NCBI RefSeq assembly: GCF_000003815.2
Contig: NC_049991.1
Location: 15,396,202-15,456,201, forward strand
Direction: 5' to 3'
DNA length: 60,000 bases
From: Branchiostoma floridae
Taxonomy: Eukaryota; Chordata; Leptocardii; Amphioxiformes; Branchiostomatidae
The notes beneath the pieces are model-generated. The model saw only the letters and a program-made list of their open reading frames with translations, did not search any database and was not told the origin of the DNA. The position numbers were made by a program, and so were the translations under genes. This document shows, piece after piece, positions 32,848-43,870 of the stretch (position 1 is the stretch's first letter; each line of letters opens with the position of its first letter).

Positions 32848-34983
32848 CAGTAGACAGTACCCGTAAACTATGTGTTGTGTGTTGTTGTTGTCCATCTTTA
32901 CCATCTACTTCATCGCCTGGCGTGGTCTCGATGCGCTGTTCTGATCTTGGTGCTTCCCAGGTGTATTGTGTTCATAAGTGCTTGTACATTGGCACTCTGT
33001 GTAATGATAACAATATTGATCAAACTCATACAATAAAACAACATGAAAAAAAGTTAAACCGATAGCAGTTAACGTGCATATATCTTGGTCTGTGTTAAAT
33101 CTGTTGGTCGTTCTTAGTTTAGATATGTGTAACTATATCCACCTGTATAGCCGATCTAGTCACCCTTCGGCCTGACACCATCTTGGCAGGCGCGCGGTTA
33201 TATTACACAAACCAATCTCTCACACTTTGCAATTTCACAATACACATGTATTTGGTAAAAAAAGCATTTTGAATTTAAATAACTTTCAGCCCCCCACCTC
33301 CACTGTAAAGCCCACTGAAAAGTAGGCGAGAGTGCTATACGCTGTAGCAGATATTACCGAGCAAGCCTTAATTTGTAGGAGCAGATACATGGCTGTTTTG
33401 CAATCCAACATATGGAGCACATGTTTAACTGTTACATCCCCGACACTTTTACGTACACAACTACCAATATCCGGCGTAACCTGATCCAGTCATGTTGTGC
33501 TAGTTTGTTAAATTACCATCGGGTTACAAGCTCTGTTTAAGACTTAAAACTCCCTCACAATACCAAAGCACGATTAAATGACAAAACCATGGTTACATGA
33601 CGCAGACACATGTTCTACCGCGTGATAAACAGTGTATCTGTAACTTGTTACCATCGCCATACGAAAACACCAGTAACCTTAGGAGTAGGATGTTGAGTAT
33701 AGGCCCCCGGGATTCTTTTTCTGCGTTCGTGCCCAATAATATGCTGGAATTCTGCGATGATTTCCTGTCTGGAACTATTTCCTCTTTTCGTGGTATTTCT
33801 TATTTCTATTCATAAAACAGCAAACAAGTTTTTCGTGGTATTAGTTTCCTTTGATTGATCACTATCTACAGCCCATGTCAAAGTGTTTTCAAAGGTCTTG
33901 ACTCTGTTTGTTCATTGTTTGCTTCAGGCACAATGATCACATTAAAAATAGCATACAAATGTGGCTACAGCTACATACTAGTATAACACAAATAAAATAT
34001 ATACACAGTTGAAGCTAAACCATAAAAAAAGCTATAAAACCAGGCTGATGTAGTATTGCTAGACGTTACTGTATATGAAAAGGTCTGAATGGATTATCCG
34101 TTCATATACTTCTTAATCAATGATATGTTATGGTCATTCCTAAGGCTTTCAATCGTAACTTGAGTCACTTCTAAAATGTCTTAACACTGAATAAACAGAG
34201 TGGTATCCGTAATTCATAATCTAAAACTGTAAAAAACAGTCTAGGTTGTACATTTAGGCGATTAAGCGGAAGTTTTGCCACGTGAGGCCACCCACGCACT
34301 TTCCATGGTGCTGAAAGACTTTCCACGAAAAGAGTGGAAGCTAAGTTGCCTCCGTGATCCATTTTCTCACTTCACTTCTGTTGGAAATGCCTGCCTATCT
34401 TCGGTTAGGGACGTCCCTCGGATTGGACATTAGATAGGGGCCCGTCTTTGAGGAGAGATGTACGTTGAGTACAGTAAAACAACGCGCCATACGTATCGAA
34501 AAGAATAGGGGTCCTTTCTGGTGTGAGTAGATCAAATCAACCAGTCCCGATGTGCAAGCAATGCCATCAGGCACTCTTCAATACAAACCTGGTATGTGAG
34601 GCTGTGAGGCTGTTGACTGGGTACTAGTATACAATACAATCGCTTTATTGACGATTAAATAAACGATACATGATCTTTCCAAGCGAACAGACCAGACGGT
34701 ACTGACATGAATATTTGACGGATGAAAGCGGTTGTAATAACGATTTTCCCCCCAGCGCGACGTTACGTTAGAGACACAGACAGTAAGAGGCGTGAAAGAT
34801 AGACCATCGAATCGATTGCGAGTTTTTACGGTGCTTTGCGCTGTTGACGTCGACAGGGGGAGGTGGGGATGACGCTGATGCGTCATTGACGCCGCGAAGA
34901 TCGCACCGCCTACGGTTCCGCTGTCGCACACAGACCATTCGCGACCGCGTGGCGCGCACGGGATGACAACCTGCGTCATTCTC
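32848..34983. other. Intergenic, no gene recognised
   Basis: About 2 kb of unique-looking sequence. The minus-strand frame 34362-34171 and others show no domain. No tandem repeat or foldback noted. Confidence 0.4.
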
Positions 34984-35238
34984 AGCCGCTTCCTTCTTTC
35001 TCTAATCTCTTCTGTTCTTCCCTACGCGTATTTTACAATCACATGTTACTTTCTCTCTCATGATACATAGAAACATTAGTACTTTCTCAATGTCCAACGT
35101 TTACAATCCTGAGCCGCTTCCTTCTTTCTCTAATCTCTTCTGTTCTTCCCTACGCGTATTTTACAATCACATGTTACTTTCTCTCTCATGATACCATAGA
35201 AATTAGTACTAACTTTCTCAATGCCCAATGTTTACGAT
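34984..35238. repeat. Tandem duplication, 128-bp period
   Basis: AGCCGCTTCCTTCTTTCTCT begins at 34984 and 35112. The copies are almost identical through TACGCGTATTTTACAATCAC and CTCTCATGATAC, with small indels near the ends. It looks recent. Confidence 0.92.
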
Positions 35239-35339
35239 CGGGCAAGTTTTACACTGCTCTGATGGCGCCATTTCGTACATGATCCACCTTTTCCTTTTTG
35301 CGTATCGTGATATAATTTCGATCTATCCGCGCTTTGAAT

Positions 35340-35425
35340 ACAAACAGACAGACAGAGAGAGATATTAGACATACAGATATGAGATAGATATATGGTCGGA
35401 TAGGTAGATAGAAACATAGATAGAC
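35340..35425. repeat. Degenerate GATA/CAGA microsatellite
   Basis: ACAGACAGACAGAGAGAGAT followed by AGATAGATATAT and GATAGAAACATAGATAGAC. It ends at the target duplication of the next MITE. Confidence 0.7.
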
Positions 35426-35434
35426 GGGGCTGCT

Positions 35435-35618
35435 TACTCTCCAAGCAGAGGTTAAGGTTCTTTTTTTTTAGTAATTTTTATCGGGCTTTCTATTTTGTAT
35501 TGTATCTTGTATTGTCAAAACTGACGTACTCTAAGAAAAATGACAAAATAGAAAGCCCGATAAAAACGACTAAAAACCGTTAAAAAACAGCAGAAGCTTA
35601 ACCTCTGCTTGGAGAGTA
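35435..35618. mobile_element. MITE with TACTCTCCAAGCAGAGG ends and 9-bp target duplication
   Basis: Arms TACTCTCCAAGCAGAGGTTA and the exact inverse; inner TATCGGGCTTTCTATTTTG and its inverse CAAAATAGAAAGCCCGATA. Flanks GGGGCTGCT (35426-35434) and GGGACTGCC (35619-35627) match at seven of nine positions. Confidence 0.88.
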
Positions 35619-35627
35619 GGGACTGCC

Positions 35628-36268
35628 ACCGTAAACAGATGCAGTAAAACTTAATTCTATAGTGTCACCTCTACCGCAAAACTTACTCCCAGGCAGTTTT
35701 TATAGGAGTTACTTGGACGGCGAGGCCACGTGAGCCACGCTAATAGGCCATATAATACAACGTGATGGTGAAATTGGAGCTTCTTATCATCAAGATGAGT
35801 CCCCCGGCCCATCTGGGAAAGTCAACAATGTTAAAAAAACATGCAAAGACCGTTATGCTTCAACAACTTATGGTAACAACACGTGCCCAAGTCACGTTCG
35901 TACTACCATCAGTAGGTTTGCTAAGTATCTAGATATAGGGCCTCTCAAGTTTAGCTTCACATGACTTTTAGCATCTCACGTGTGCGTAACGCTTTTGCAT
36001 CTTTGTCAGGCACGTGCCCTTGGGAGACAAACAGCTGTTCTCGCAGCCTTCAATACTGGTAATCATCTGTCTTTGGATCATTTGTGGGCAGCAGGAGGCA
36101 CTGATCACCTTCAGAGGGTATCATTTTACAGACATCCAAAGAAACCAGAAAGAAATCATTTTTGTGTCTTTTACTGACGTACAGTCCAAGGCTTTTGCAA
36201 ACTCTTTTCTTCCTTCAGATTTTTGCCTGCGAAAGCCCTTTTTGGCTAGCGTTGTCTGTCGGTTGCTA
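35628..36268. other. Intergenic, no gene recognised
   Basis: Unique-looking sequence; frames at 36014-36316 and 35980-36177 have no domain. Confidence 0.4.
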
Positions 36269-36348
36269 CTAATATCAACAAGTATACTTGCTAATATCAA
36301 CAAGTATACTTGCTAATATCAACAAGTATACTTGCTAATATCAACAAG
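36269..36348. repeat. Tandem array of a 22-bp unit, about 3.6 copies
   Basis: The unit CTAATATCAACAAGTATACT plus TG contains the 12-bp palindrome CAAGTATACTTG. Full units start at 36269, 36291 and 36313, then a partial. They are identical. Confidence 0.95.
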
Positions 36349-36830
36349 CACAAGACCATTTCATTGCGATAAAAACGTGGCTTTTGAAGAGGGAGAACAC
36401 AGAATCAACGACTCTACATCTTAACGTACAATTTTCATACGCTGATCTCCGTGCACATGTTGGAAGGAGTCACGTTTTCTAGCGCACCGCTAACCTTGGA
36501 CGGTCGTTTGTGACAAAATAAGGGAAGCTAGAAAAATAGGTTCGTGCCTCCCAACATCTGCTTGGAGATTAACGGTGAGCGCACACAAACCGAGTCGACA
36601 ATAATGAAACAGTCGGTTAATCAAACGCGTGGTTTTATTGAGATCCTCAGTAGCATGTACAAACGCTTGATCTGTCAGCTTTTCAACTGTGTTTTACGTT
36701 TGGAGGCCAGCCAGGGCTACCTTACCCAATACTGGTACTATTTATTCTGGTCGCCTATTCGCCCGGATGTTAGACACGTGATCCATCCATTGTATAAATA
36801 TGCAGATTAGGGGCATCTCGTCACTCGTTA
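36349..36830. other. Intergenic, with a solitary MITE end
   Basis: CCTCCCAACATCTGCTTGGA and GATT at 36547-36570 match the ends at 7968 and 59904. No gene recognised. Confidence 0.45.
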
Positions 36831-38465
36831 GGCCGCCTCCAACAACGGCTGGAGCTGAAGCGACGGCTCCTCCGCAAGCAGACAAAACTTCCCGCGGCGG
36901 CAAGAGTACGTCTGGACGCCGCAGGGTGACACGAGGCAATCCGAGGACTCATGCGGCCACGGCGTGGTTACCATCAGGTCGACGTTTGTTCTTTCCACGG
37001 AAGGTTTGGTGTCGGTTTCCAGTGGTCGGTCGGTGCATTTTCTGCGCTTCTCCCGTATTTTAAAATTTTCTTTTTCGTGTAATGTTGCGTCTTGATATTT
37101 CTTTCGCCGGTTGTGATTTTCTTCTAGCACGCTTGGAATTCTGAGCCGGCTGTATCGTTCTAATTTGCATTCCTGTCGCTTATTCGTATGTATGAGCTTC
37201 AGAGCGGCGGGGGAGGAAAGACCCTAGTGCAGAGGATGGCTGCCTTACACTTTTTGCTCGTTTTACAGTTTCTTTCCTTTTATCCTAGGCCGGGTCGAGT
37301 TTAGGACGTTTTCTAGTTCACGTTGGCGTTTTGCTCCGCTTGGAGCTGAGTGATTTTTGTGCGATTTCCTGATTTTGTGTACGTTTTTTAGCAGGATCCG
37401 ACAGCTACTCCAAGCAGATAGTTGGTGCCCACATGGCAGATGGTAGTTCTCCGGAATTCCTTTGTCTTCGCCATGTTCTTGTATCCTTTCTATCCTCTGC
37501 GAAGGAAAGCTGTGGGTGTTTGCTTTCATTGCTAAGGCGTGGAGCAGAACGAGAGTTTCCAGATTTTTATGCCATTCTTTGATTTTCGTGAATATTTCAG
37601 GCAGGGACAGAGGACGACGATGGCATGATCCATGAGGCAAGATGGCGACCCCCCTTGGTTTCTTTGTTTTCAGGATTACGGGTCATCCCTCTGGGAGAGC
37701 CTGGCGTAGCGTTCAGCCAACCCACCTGAGCTTGGAAGGCTGCAGCTGGTTCGATTTGGGTGTCTTTTTTTTCCCGTTTTTTCGGCCAGGTTGAATTTTT
37801 CTTTTGCTTCCTAGATTGAACGTCGAGGCTGTGTATGGGGTTTTCTGCTACCATTTGTTTTAGTTTACATGTGTATGAGTGCGTACCTGTAAGGCGCATG
37901 GATGTGTGAATGCTCGTGGCCCAGCCTTACGCCACGTAACGCGGCTCGCTCGCATGTGGGGGGGCTGGGCGGTGTGGAAGATGCGTATGTTTTAGACTTG
38001 TCTGTCTGGGACCGGACCTGTTGCCGGGCGCCCGTCCCTTCCCACTGTCTCATGGTTCACGTGTTGTTTATACAGGTCCGACGCTCTCCCCCTCCAACAA
38101 CAGGGATGCGCGGGACACACCACCACCCAGAGCCGGCATAAGCCACCCTCAACCTCGCCAGATGTGCGGCCTGATAGGACCCGTTGGTGGCCTGCACAAG
38201 CCTTAGCAGCAGAGAGGGCTCAAGACGCGCCGGGAACCTGTTAGCCGAACAGTTAGGCTGTGATGTTTTATGTTGTGAACCATGTTCTTTGTGCCGAACA
38301 TAGTGCTACAAGGGACAGCGGTCAGAGGATCAGGGTCGGCTGGCGCTCCACGGTCCCCGACACCGCCCAGCCCCTGCCGGTCAGTTCAGCTAACCCCGCC
38401 GACAACTCAAGGAACTGTAAGTCATTTTCCCCCTACTTTTCGTGAATAGATTTTAACATGTCGTT
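36831..38465 (+). other. GC-richer segment with splice-like signals, possible unrecognised transcript
   Basis: 36831-36990 has an open frame rich in Pro, Thr, Arg and Gly (PPPTTAGAEATAPPQADKTS at its core). 38076-38416 lies between a polypyrimidine-poor acceptor-like TTTATACAG and a strong donor-like AACTGTAAGT. One frame inside reads TSPDVRPDRTRWWPAQALAA and is open for about 160 bp. No protein family was recognised. It could be exons of a gene or of an unknown transposable element. Direction is inferred only from the splice-like sites. Confidence 0.25.
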
Positions 38466-38873
38466 CTCCAGTGCGATGGGGTGCCGCGGGATGCTGGAGG
38501 GTTAGGAACTAATCGAGCAACCCTGTTTTGAGATTGGTCTGACCAAGAACGTCTTTGGTCTGACGCCTTTTATAGCACGGCAAGATATCATTCAGTGCGA
38601 TGGGGTTCCGCGGTAAGCTGAATGACCCAAAAAGTGTGCAGTCTTTCTTCATCTTGGTGTGACGTTATCCAGTGCGAAGGGTTTCCGCGGAAGGCTGGAC
38701 GATCCGAGAAATTGTGTTCTTTTAATCCTTTTTCGTGATTTGTTGTGATATCATCCAGTGCGAAGGGGTTCCGCGGAAAGCTGGATTTTTGGAAAACCCT
38801 AAAAGTTGTGTACGCTCTTGTTTGACATTTGGCGATTTTATCCAGCGCGACGGAGTTCCGCGGAAGGCTGGAT
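38466..38873. repeat. Array of five 34-nt hairpin repeats with covarying stems
   Basis: Copies at 38466-38499, 38590-38623, 38667-38700, 38753-38786 and 38840-38873, all 34 nt. The core is CAG.GCGA.GG.GTTCCGCGG followed by (A/T)(A/T)GCTG-like sequence. The outer stem changes on both sides together: CTCCAG/CTGGAG in copy 1, CATTCAG/CTGAATG in copy 2, ATCCAG/CTGGAT in copies 4 and 5 (TTATCCAG/CTGGATAA in 5). Copy 3 has one mismatch. Inner GCGAA..TTCCGC can also pair. Spacers are 43-90 bp and mostly unrelated. This could be a structured RNA or a row of protein-binding sites such as transposon subterminal repeats. It is not CRISPR. Confidence 0.85.
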
Positions 38874-39257
38874 AACATGCTATGCGGGAGTGTGTAAGGA
38901 CTTGGTCCGGACTGAGGCTTGGTTATAGTGTATGTGGGACACGGGCATAAGGAATGGAGTGAGCAATATGTTTTGGCGTTTTTTGAAATCGTGCGCATAG
39001 GATTTTGTTGTCTTTCGGAACATTGCCGATTTTGCCAGATGCACTAAAGAGCTCCCTTTATGGGACATCAGAAGGGCGTGGTTCCCAAAGTCGCCGAGAA
39101 GATAGGATAGCATTCGAAGAATTTTCTTTCCTTCCTGTTTTCGCTCAACTTATGTACGTGGAGAAATTTAGATCGGTATTCTCGGCGTTGATTTTCTCTC
39201 AGTTTTCGAAGCGCGCGCCGCGGTCGATTAGAGTGGGTAAACGTTGTTTGACGAAGT

Positions 39258-39545
39258 TCAGAGAAGAATATGATTAAGTGTGGGGGACAAGTCGAGAGAA
39301 ATAAGAAAGGGATTAGATGGGTAAGGGGAGAAGAAAGGTGAAAGAGCGAAGATAAGGATGGGAAGTAGAGAGAGGGACAAGATAGGAGATGATTTGAAAG
39401 AGTGAACAGGAAAAGGAGTGATGAGATATCTTAGGAGAGTGTCTTCGAAGGAGGATATTAGGTGACAGGAAGGGAAAGGCTCCGAAGCCAGAGAGGGCAA
39501 AGGCGGAAGACGACGATTCCCCATCACTTTATAACGGAGGGCGGA
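39258..39545. repeat. Purine-rich strand-asymmetric tract
   Basis: The + strand is strongly A+G rich for nearly 290 bp (for example AAGGGGAGAAGAAAGGTGAA and AGTAGAGAGAGGGACAAGAT) without a simple period. The minus-strand frame across it encodes Ser/Pro/Leu-rich text and is likely a composition artefact. Confidence 0.75.
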
Positions 39546-39599
39546 TAGATGGCCAGGACAAATAGGATACATCTCGTCCCGTGATTGATCACATCTTCA

Positions 39600-39830
39600 C
39601 ATGCAATTTCTGATTTACTGTACGATCCTTTCCACCCGAACCACCATCGCACGTGTGGGGGTTCTTTAACGTGCCTGGGGTAGCTCTCCCCAGACACGGG
39701 ACCTCCATTTTACGTCCTATCCAAGGTACGGCCCTAGCCGAAGCTAAGTACTCATTTTCACCTGAAAGTGAGAAAAGTCGTGTAAAGTGCCTTTCCCAAG
39801 GGCGCTGCGATCCTTCACAGACGCCTTCAT
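39600..39830 (+). mobile_element. SINE-like dispersed repeat segment
   Basis: GGTTCTTTAACGTGCCTGGG, CACGGGACCTCCATTTTACG, TCCTATCCAAGGTACGG and AAGTGCCTTTCCCAAGGGCG resemble a conserved SINE-like domain common in marine invertebrate genomes, from memory. No A/B box head was seen here. Confidence 0.5.
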
Positions 39831-39959
39831 TGCAGAGGATAGCGTGTGTGATCTAGCCTTGATACTACAACTGTATTACATACCACACCATATCCCATGG
39901 TGCGAAAGGAATTCCCTCCTCTTCCAAAAATACACATTGAAACCACCGCACCGACTCTA

Positions 39960-40096
39960 CATCAGACGTGCGCGCGCAAAAGCATGCACACGCACATATC
40001 ACAAACACACGTATACACCCACATACACACATCATAAACACACAAAGGCGTGCGCGAGCGCACTCCCCAGCAGCACACACACACTAAAAACACACG
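39960..40096. repeat. CA-rich microsatellite tract
   Basis: Interrupted (CA)n and (ACACAC)n with GCGCGC patches, for example CACATACACACATCATAAAC. It ends about 13 bp before MITE copy H. Confidence 0.8.
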
Positions 40097-40108
40097 CATT
40101 TTTAAGCT

Positions 40109-40345
40109 GGGTTTACACGTGCGTATATATTCAAGTCCATATGAGGTCCGTATGGAGTTCTTAGCCTCTACCAGGCTCCATATGATGCTGGAAAAATAGG
40201 AGAAATTGGAGTCATAGACACATAACATGTCAGAGGAGTTAGCTATCCGAGGAGTATGGCTTGCGACCAGCTTATTTCACTGGTATGTTAGATCTGGCTA
40301 ATTCTATTATTTTTCTAGCGACCTGTGGAGCCTGGTAGAGGCTGA
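40109..40345. mobile_element. Long palindromic MITE, copy H (right outer arm lost)
   Basis: GGGTTTACACGTGCGTATAT, TCCATATGAGGTCCGTATGG, TAGCCTCTACCAGGCTCC, core GTCAGAGGAGTTAGC, then GGAGCCTGGTAGAGGCTGAG. The mirror of the outer arm is missing. Confidence 0.82.
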
Positions 40346-41790
40346 GGCCCGATCTAAACACATAGACTTCCCTCACGAACCCTCCTTTACATAGCGTTAA
40401 TTCGGAAACGGATGGAAAGAATGGCACATATTAGTGAATTTCATAAGAAAAGTACCATGCCCGTGTGAACAAAAACTTGCTTGGGCCTCATGCCTACAGC
40501 ACAAGGCAAGGGAGATATACATACATGCAAAAGACTGAAACCAAACCAGTCCTTATTTTGGTCCACTGGTCTCATGTTCAGCGGCGTGGGTTGTTGTGAA
40601 ACGTCCCGGTAATAATTTCTATTAGTATTATGCATTTCCTAATACGTCTAGATCGGGTTTCCGAAGTACGCAAATACGGCAGGTGAGACAAAACAGAAAG
40701 GCAAAACGGTGATAAAAACTTGTAAGAAGATAGCATATGCCATGCCTCAGTAACATAACCCGTGAAAACATAACACTACACGCGTGTTTTCGCCCAAAGG
40801 ACTGACAATAAGCCTCGTTATTGATGGAACTCTATGCCCATAGGATCTACTGTAATGGCGCTGAGTACACCTCAGTACAGCGTAATTGGCGCGCCTGCGT
40901 CAATGCGCGCAGTGCTGACGTTGGAGCGGGATCACAATCTCTAATTTTAGAGTCTCAACGACGCGTGACAAAGAACTTTCACAATAATGAAGGTGCCAAG
41001 TGCTGGCAGCAACTTACTGAAGTGTTTTTTAGTGAAAGGGTAGTTCATTTATTTCAGTCGTGGCGCTAATTTATCGACAGAACAAGTGGTGGAGTTTTTT
41101 GTTATCCACCGCATTTTTATCCTGAGCAAATCTATGGGTACTTGGTAAAATAGGAGTGGTAAGACTGCTGCAGTACATTAAGTAGCCTTTTGTAATTTTC
41201 GGAAAGTGCATCTCAGTGTTTCCATGATCAGAACTACTATGGCGACAGCCACCGGTATACCGCCAGCGCGCCAGCGATCTGCGAATTTATATAACCCTGC
41301 CAGGCACTAAATAATCCAATTGGTCTTATATTACCTCTCGAGATTCGTACACACTTCAAAGCATAACGTTCAAACAAATTGAAACGTATATTTAGTACAG
41401 TACACTACCCTTTTACGCACATGAAATTAAGATCCATGTTAAAATGCGCTAGCTACATATTCAATTCACACCCACGATGCATGAGTTCAATCAAGGAGGT
41501 TAAAACCTCCCCGCTTCAATGCAGGAAGTTGTAGGTGTTGTAGAGCCACCCGCTTTTTCATCACAGATCATCACTGGAGCAGCCCCTGGGCTTTTCAAAC
41601 AGTGGCACAGAAAAGGCTATCGACATCAATATTGCGAGGTTAAAACTTCCAGGGACAGTAAGGTTCAAATCGATTCACGGGCTATCGCTCATCAGCAATT
41701 TGGAGCATTGAAACAGCGGTCACACCTACACCTGACTTGAGTTAAAAGGCGGATTTACGAAGCTTGCACGCACTGCCAGCGGGAGAAAGT
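40346..41790. other. Intergenic, upstream of Tob, no gene recognised
   Basis: No foldbacks or tandem repeats noted, in contrast to the preceding 30 kb. The distal regulatory region of Tob may lie here. Confidence 0.45.
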
Positions 41791-41797
41791 TCTCCTC

Positions 41798-41807
41798 CCA
41801 TATAAGG
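41798..41807 (+). promoter_or_regulatory. CArG box upstream of Tob
   Basis: CCATATAAGG fits the serum response factor consensus CC(A/T)6GG exactly. It lies about 490 bp before the TATA box. Confidence 0.6.
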
Positions 41808-41853
41808 AGCCGAGCCATCGATTTCCCCTTTGTGCCCAAAATAGCAGGTTGTT

Positions 41854-41957
41854 TGACGTCACACAGACGTCACCGACCTATTGACGATCCCATTCTGCCT
41901 CATTAATTTCTCCCCGGCTCGTGATTGGCGGATAGTCTTGTTTGTACACAGACGTCA
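41854..41957 (+). promoter_or_regulatory. CRE cluster upstream of Tob
   Basis: A full palindromic CRE TGACGTCA at 41854-41861, with GACGTCAC-type sites AGACGTCA at 41865-41872 and 41950-41957. ATTGG (inverted CCAAT) lies between at 41924. Binding is inferred from sequence only. Confidence 0.6.
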
Positions 41958-42018
41958 CAGGCAGCTGGGTCAGCCCAAGTTTTTCCCATGCAAATCAGGT
42001 CGTCTCCATAAATATCGA

Positions 42019-42023
42019 CCAAT
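42019..42023 (+). promoter_or_regulatory. CCAAT box upstream of Tob
   Basis: GACCAATCAAA, about 275 bp before the TATA box. Paired with the inverted CCAAT at 41924-41928. Confidence 0.45.
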
Positions 42024-42295
42024 CAAACAACAGTATCCCTGTGTCGTCATAGAATTATACGCCGACTTACCTACCGAAACGTCGACCTCAGTCGCAGTAC
42101 AGAAAGTAGTACCACAGATTTTGTCGAAATTTCTGCAAAATAGTATCCATGTTGGCAATTTTATCACCAGAATACCGACGTTCGTGATATAGAAAATATT
42201 TGACCTGGGTAATTTGAAACAATTTGAGGAGGCGGAGTCGACTTAGTGACGGAGTTGTGAGGTTGTGTATGTGGTAGTGGGCGGATCACCCAGTG

Positions 42296-42303
42296 TATAT
42301 ATA
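42296..42303 (+). promoter_or_regulatory. TATA box and likely Tob transcription start
   Basis: TATATATA at 42296-42303. An initiator-like TTCACT places a start near 42330, about 30 bp downstream. This agrees with a 5' leader exon ending at a CAG|GTAAG donor at 42465/42466. Confidence 0.65.
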
Positions 42304-42329
42304 CTGCCCAGACCAGCTGAGGGTAGTTC

Positions 42330-42465
42330 ACTCCAGACGCCAGCGGGGAAGGCTGTGGCTGACTTACAAAAACACTCCTGTATATTTTATACTTTTATAT
42401 TTTTCTACTCTGACATCTTCGAACTGCCCAACCGGGGATCCAGGAACAAGTAATATATATTACAG
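42330..42465 (+). other. Predicted 5' UTR exon 1 of Tob
   Basis: From the inferred start to the strong donor ACAG|GTAAGC. The following intron (42466-43781) ends at AACCACAACAG, after which 43782-43870 is the rest of the leader. The intron holds no recognised repeat or gene. Confidence 0.6.
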
Positions 42466-43870
42466 GTAAGCTGTGTTCCTCTTGTTGTTGATGCTTCGGG
42501 AAAGTTCTGGTTCGTCCTCGCGGCTGTTGTAGGGCATCGCCTGACAACGCGCAACGCCCCGTTTTGTTCAGTCGTGCCGCACCGCCCCTTTAAAATGTTA
42601 TAGTAAATCCCACAGTAGCCGAACATGGTTTTGGAGGAAATTTACGAAAACCACTATGCATTTATTCTAGTTTACCGGTGTGCTGAGATCGTTCTTATTT
42701 CTTCGGGGAATTTTCTGAGCAAATCCCGATGGGCTGACAAGGTGACCCCATGAAAACAAACTGTATTTTTTTTGCTCATAAAATGCTCGTTCGTGAACTC
42801 GTTTCCTTTTATTTGAATGATACAACAATTTTAGGTAAAGTCTAGTCTACATGGACATGTTTTGATGAAAATTTTCGGCTGAAAATGCGGTTCGAACCCT
42901 CCCATATGTTGTTGTTTCGTGTGAGTGGGAATTTCCAAGGTGACCTCACTATGCGGCACACGCAGGCAAACGTTAAATGTTTTCTCTGTGACGCAGCGCT
43001 CAGCACTAGGTTATCAGGCTTTTCAGCATTCGCTTCGATGTTATCCGAATTTTTTGTGTGAAAACGCATGGAATATGCGTTTCTCTGGGTTTCTGGCCAC
43101 ATTTCCCTTTGTCCACACCGTCCAGTTGCTTCTTTTTTAATCCTTTGTCTTAAGCGTGTCAAAGGAAACAATAGGTGGGAATGGGGCCAGCAGCTGGCCA
43201 TGGTTCTCAATAGGAAGAAATTCTCTCCCCAACAAAAAGGGAAACGGATCTTTCACAGCAAAATCGAACAGTTGTAGTTAGCTGGATGGTTAGATCCTGT
43301 ACTGAAGGGGATTTTTCTTACGAAAATATTGATGAGGTTACCGACTCGAGTGGTGCAAAGGTTATGTTTGTGCGTAACACCAGTGGGGGGCTTGCTTACC
43401 AGTCCAGGCAGGATGCAGCTTGCCATTCGCGTGAAATTCACTAATCGGTGCCAATCACCATGAAAAATAAACATTGTTAGGTTTTTATATGGTCCAACTG
43501 TGCTGTAGGTGTTTTATTTCGTTTGGTAATTACTGGCCTTTTTAAATCTTATCAGTGGTCGACAAGTTTTTGATCGTCTCCTCGGACAATCAGATATGTT
43601 TATTTACGCGGTCTATTTACCACCTGTGATTGTGACAAAAACATCCATTAGGAATAGGTGATGTAATCTTGTCAGCTGCTAAGTGACCGGGCGTTCAACA
43701 ATATTTGCATTTTGACAACATGTACATGCCTGTCCTGAACTACCCAGTTTTCTGATCATTTATTACTTTGAACCACAACAGAGAGAAGCATCGAAGAAAG
43801 ACTGACGAGCGAGTTTGTCATCTGGAAGTCCGAAGTTTACACACAGCACCAGCCAACTACGAATACAGCC

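Noticed and set aside
38466-38873. CRISPR array
   Set aside because: Repeat length and spacing look superficially similar, but this is animal DNA, spacer lengths vary from 43 to 90 bp, repeats covary and there are no cas genes.
38588-38998. Protein gene on the minus strand with repeated S.LPRN..ALD motif
   Set aside because: The apparent protein repeat is the hairpin array read in frame; the frame shifts between copies 3 and 4 and stem pairing, not codons, is conserved.
39258-39572. Minus-strand Ser/Pro/Leu-rich protein
   Set aside because: Follows directly from the purine-rich tract; no domain or conserved start.
41620-41720. tRNA-like B box GGTTCAAATCGATTC
   Set aside because: No A box at the right distance and no cloverleaf could be drawn.
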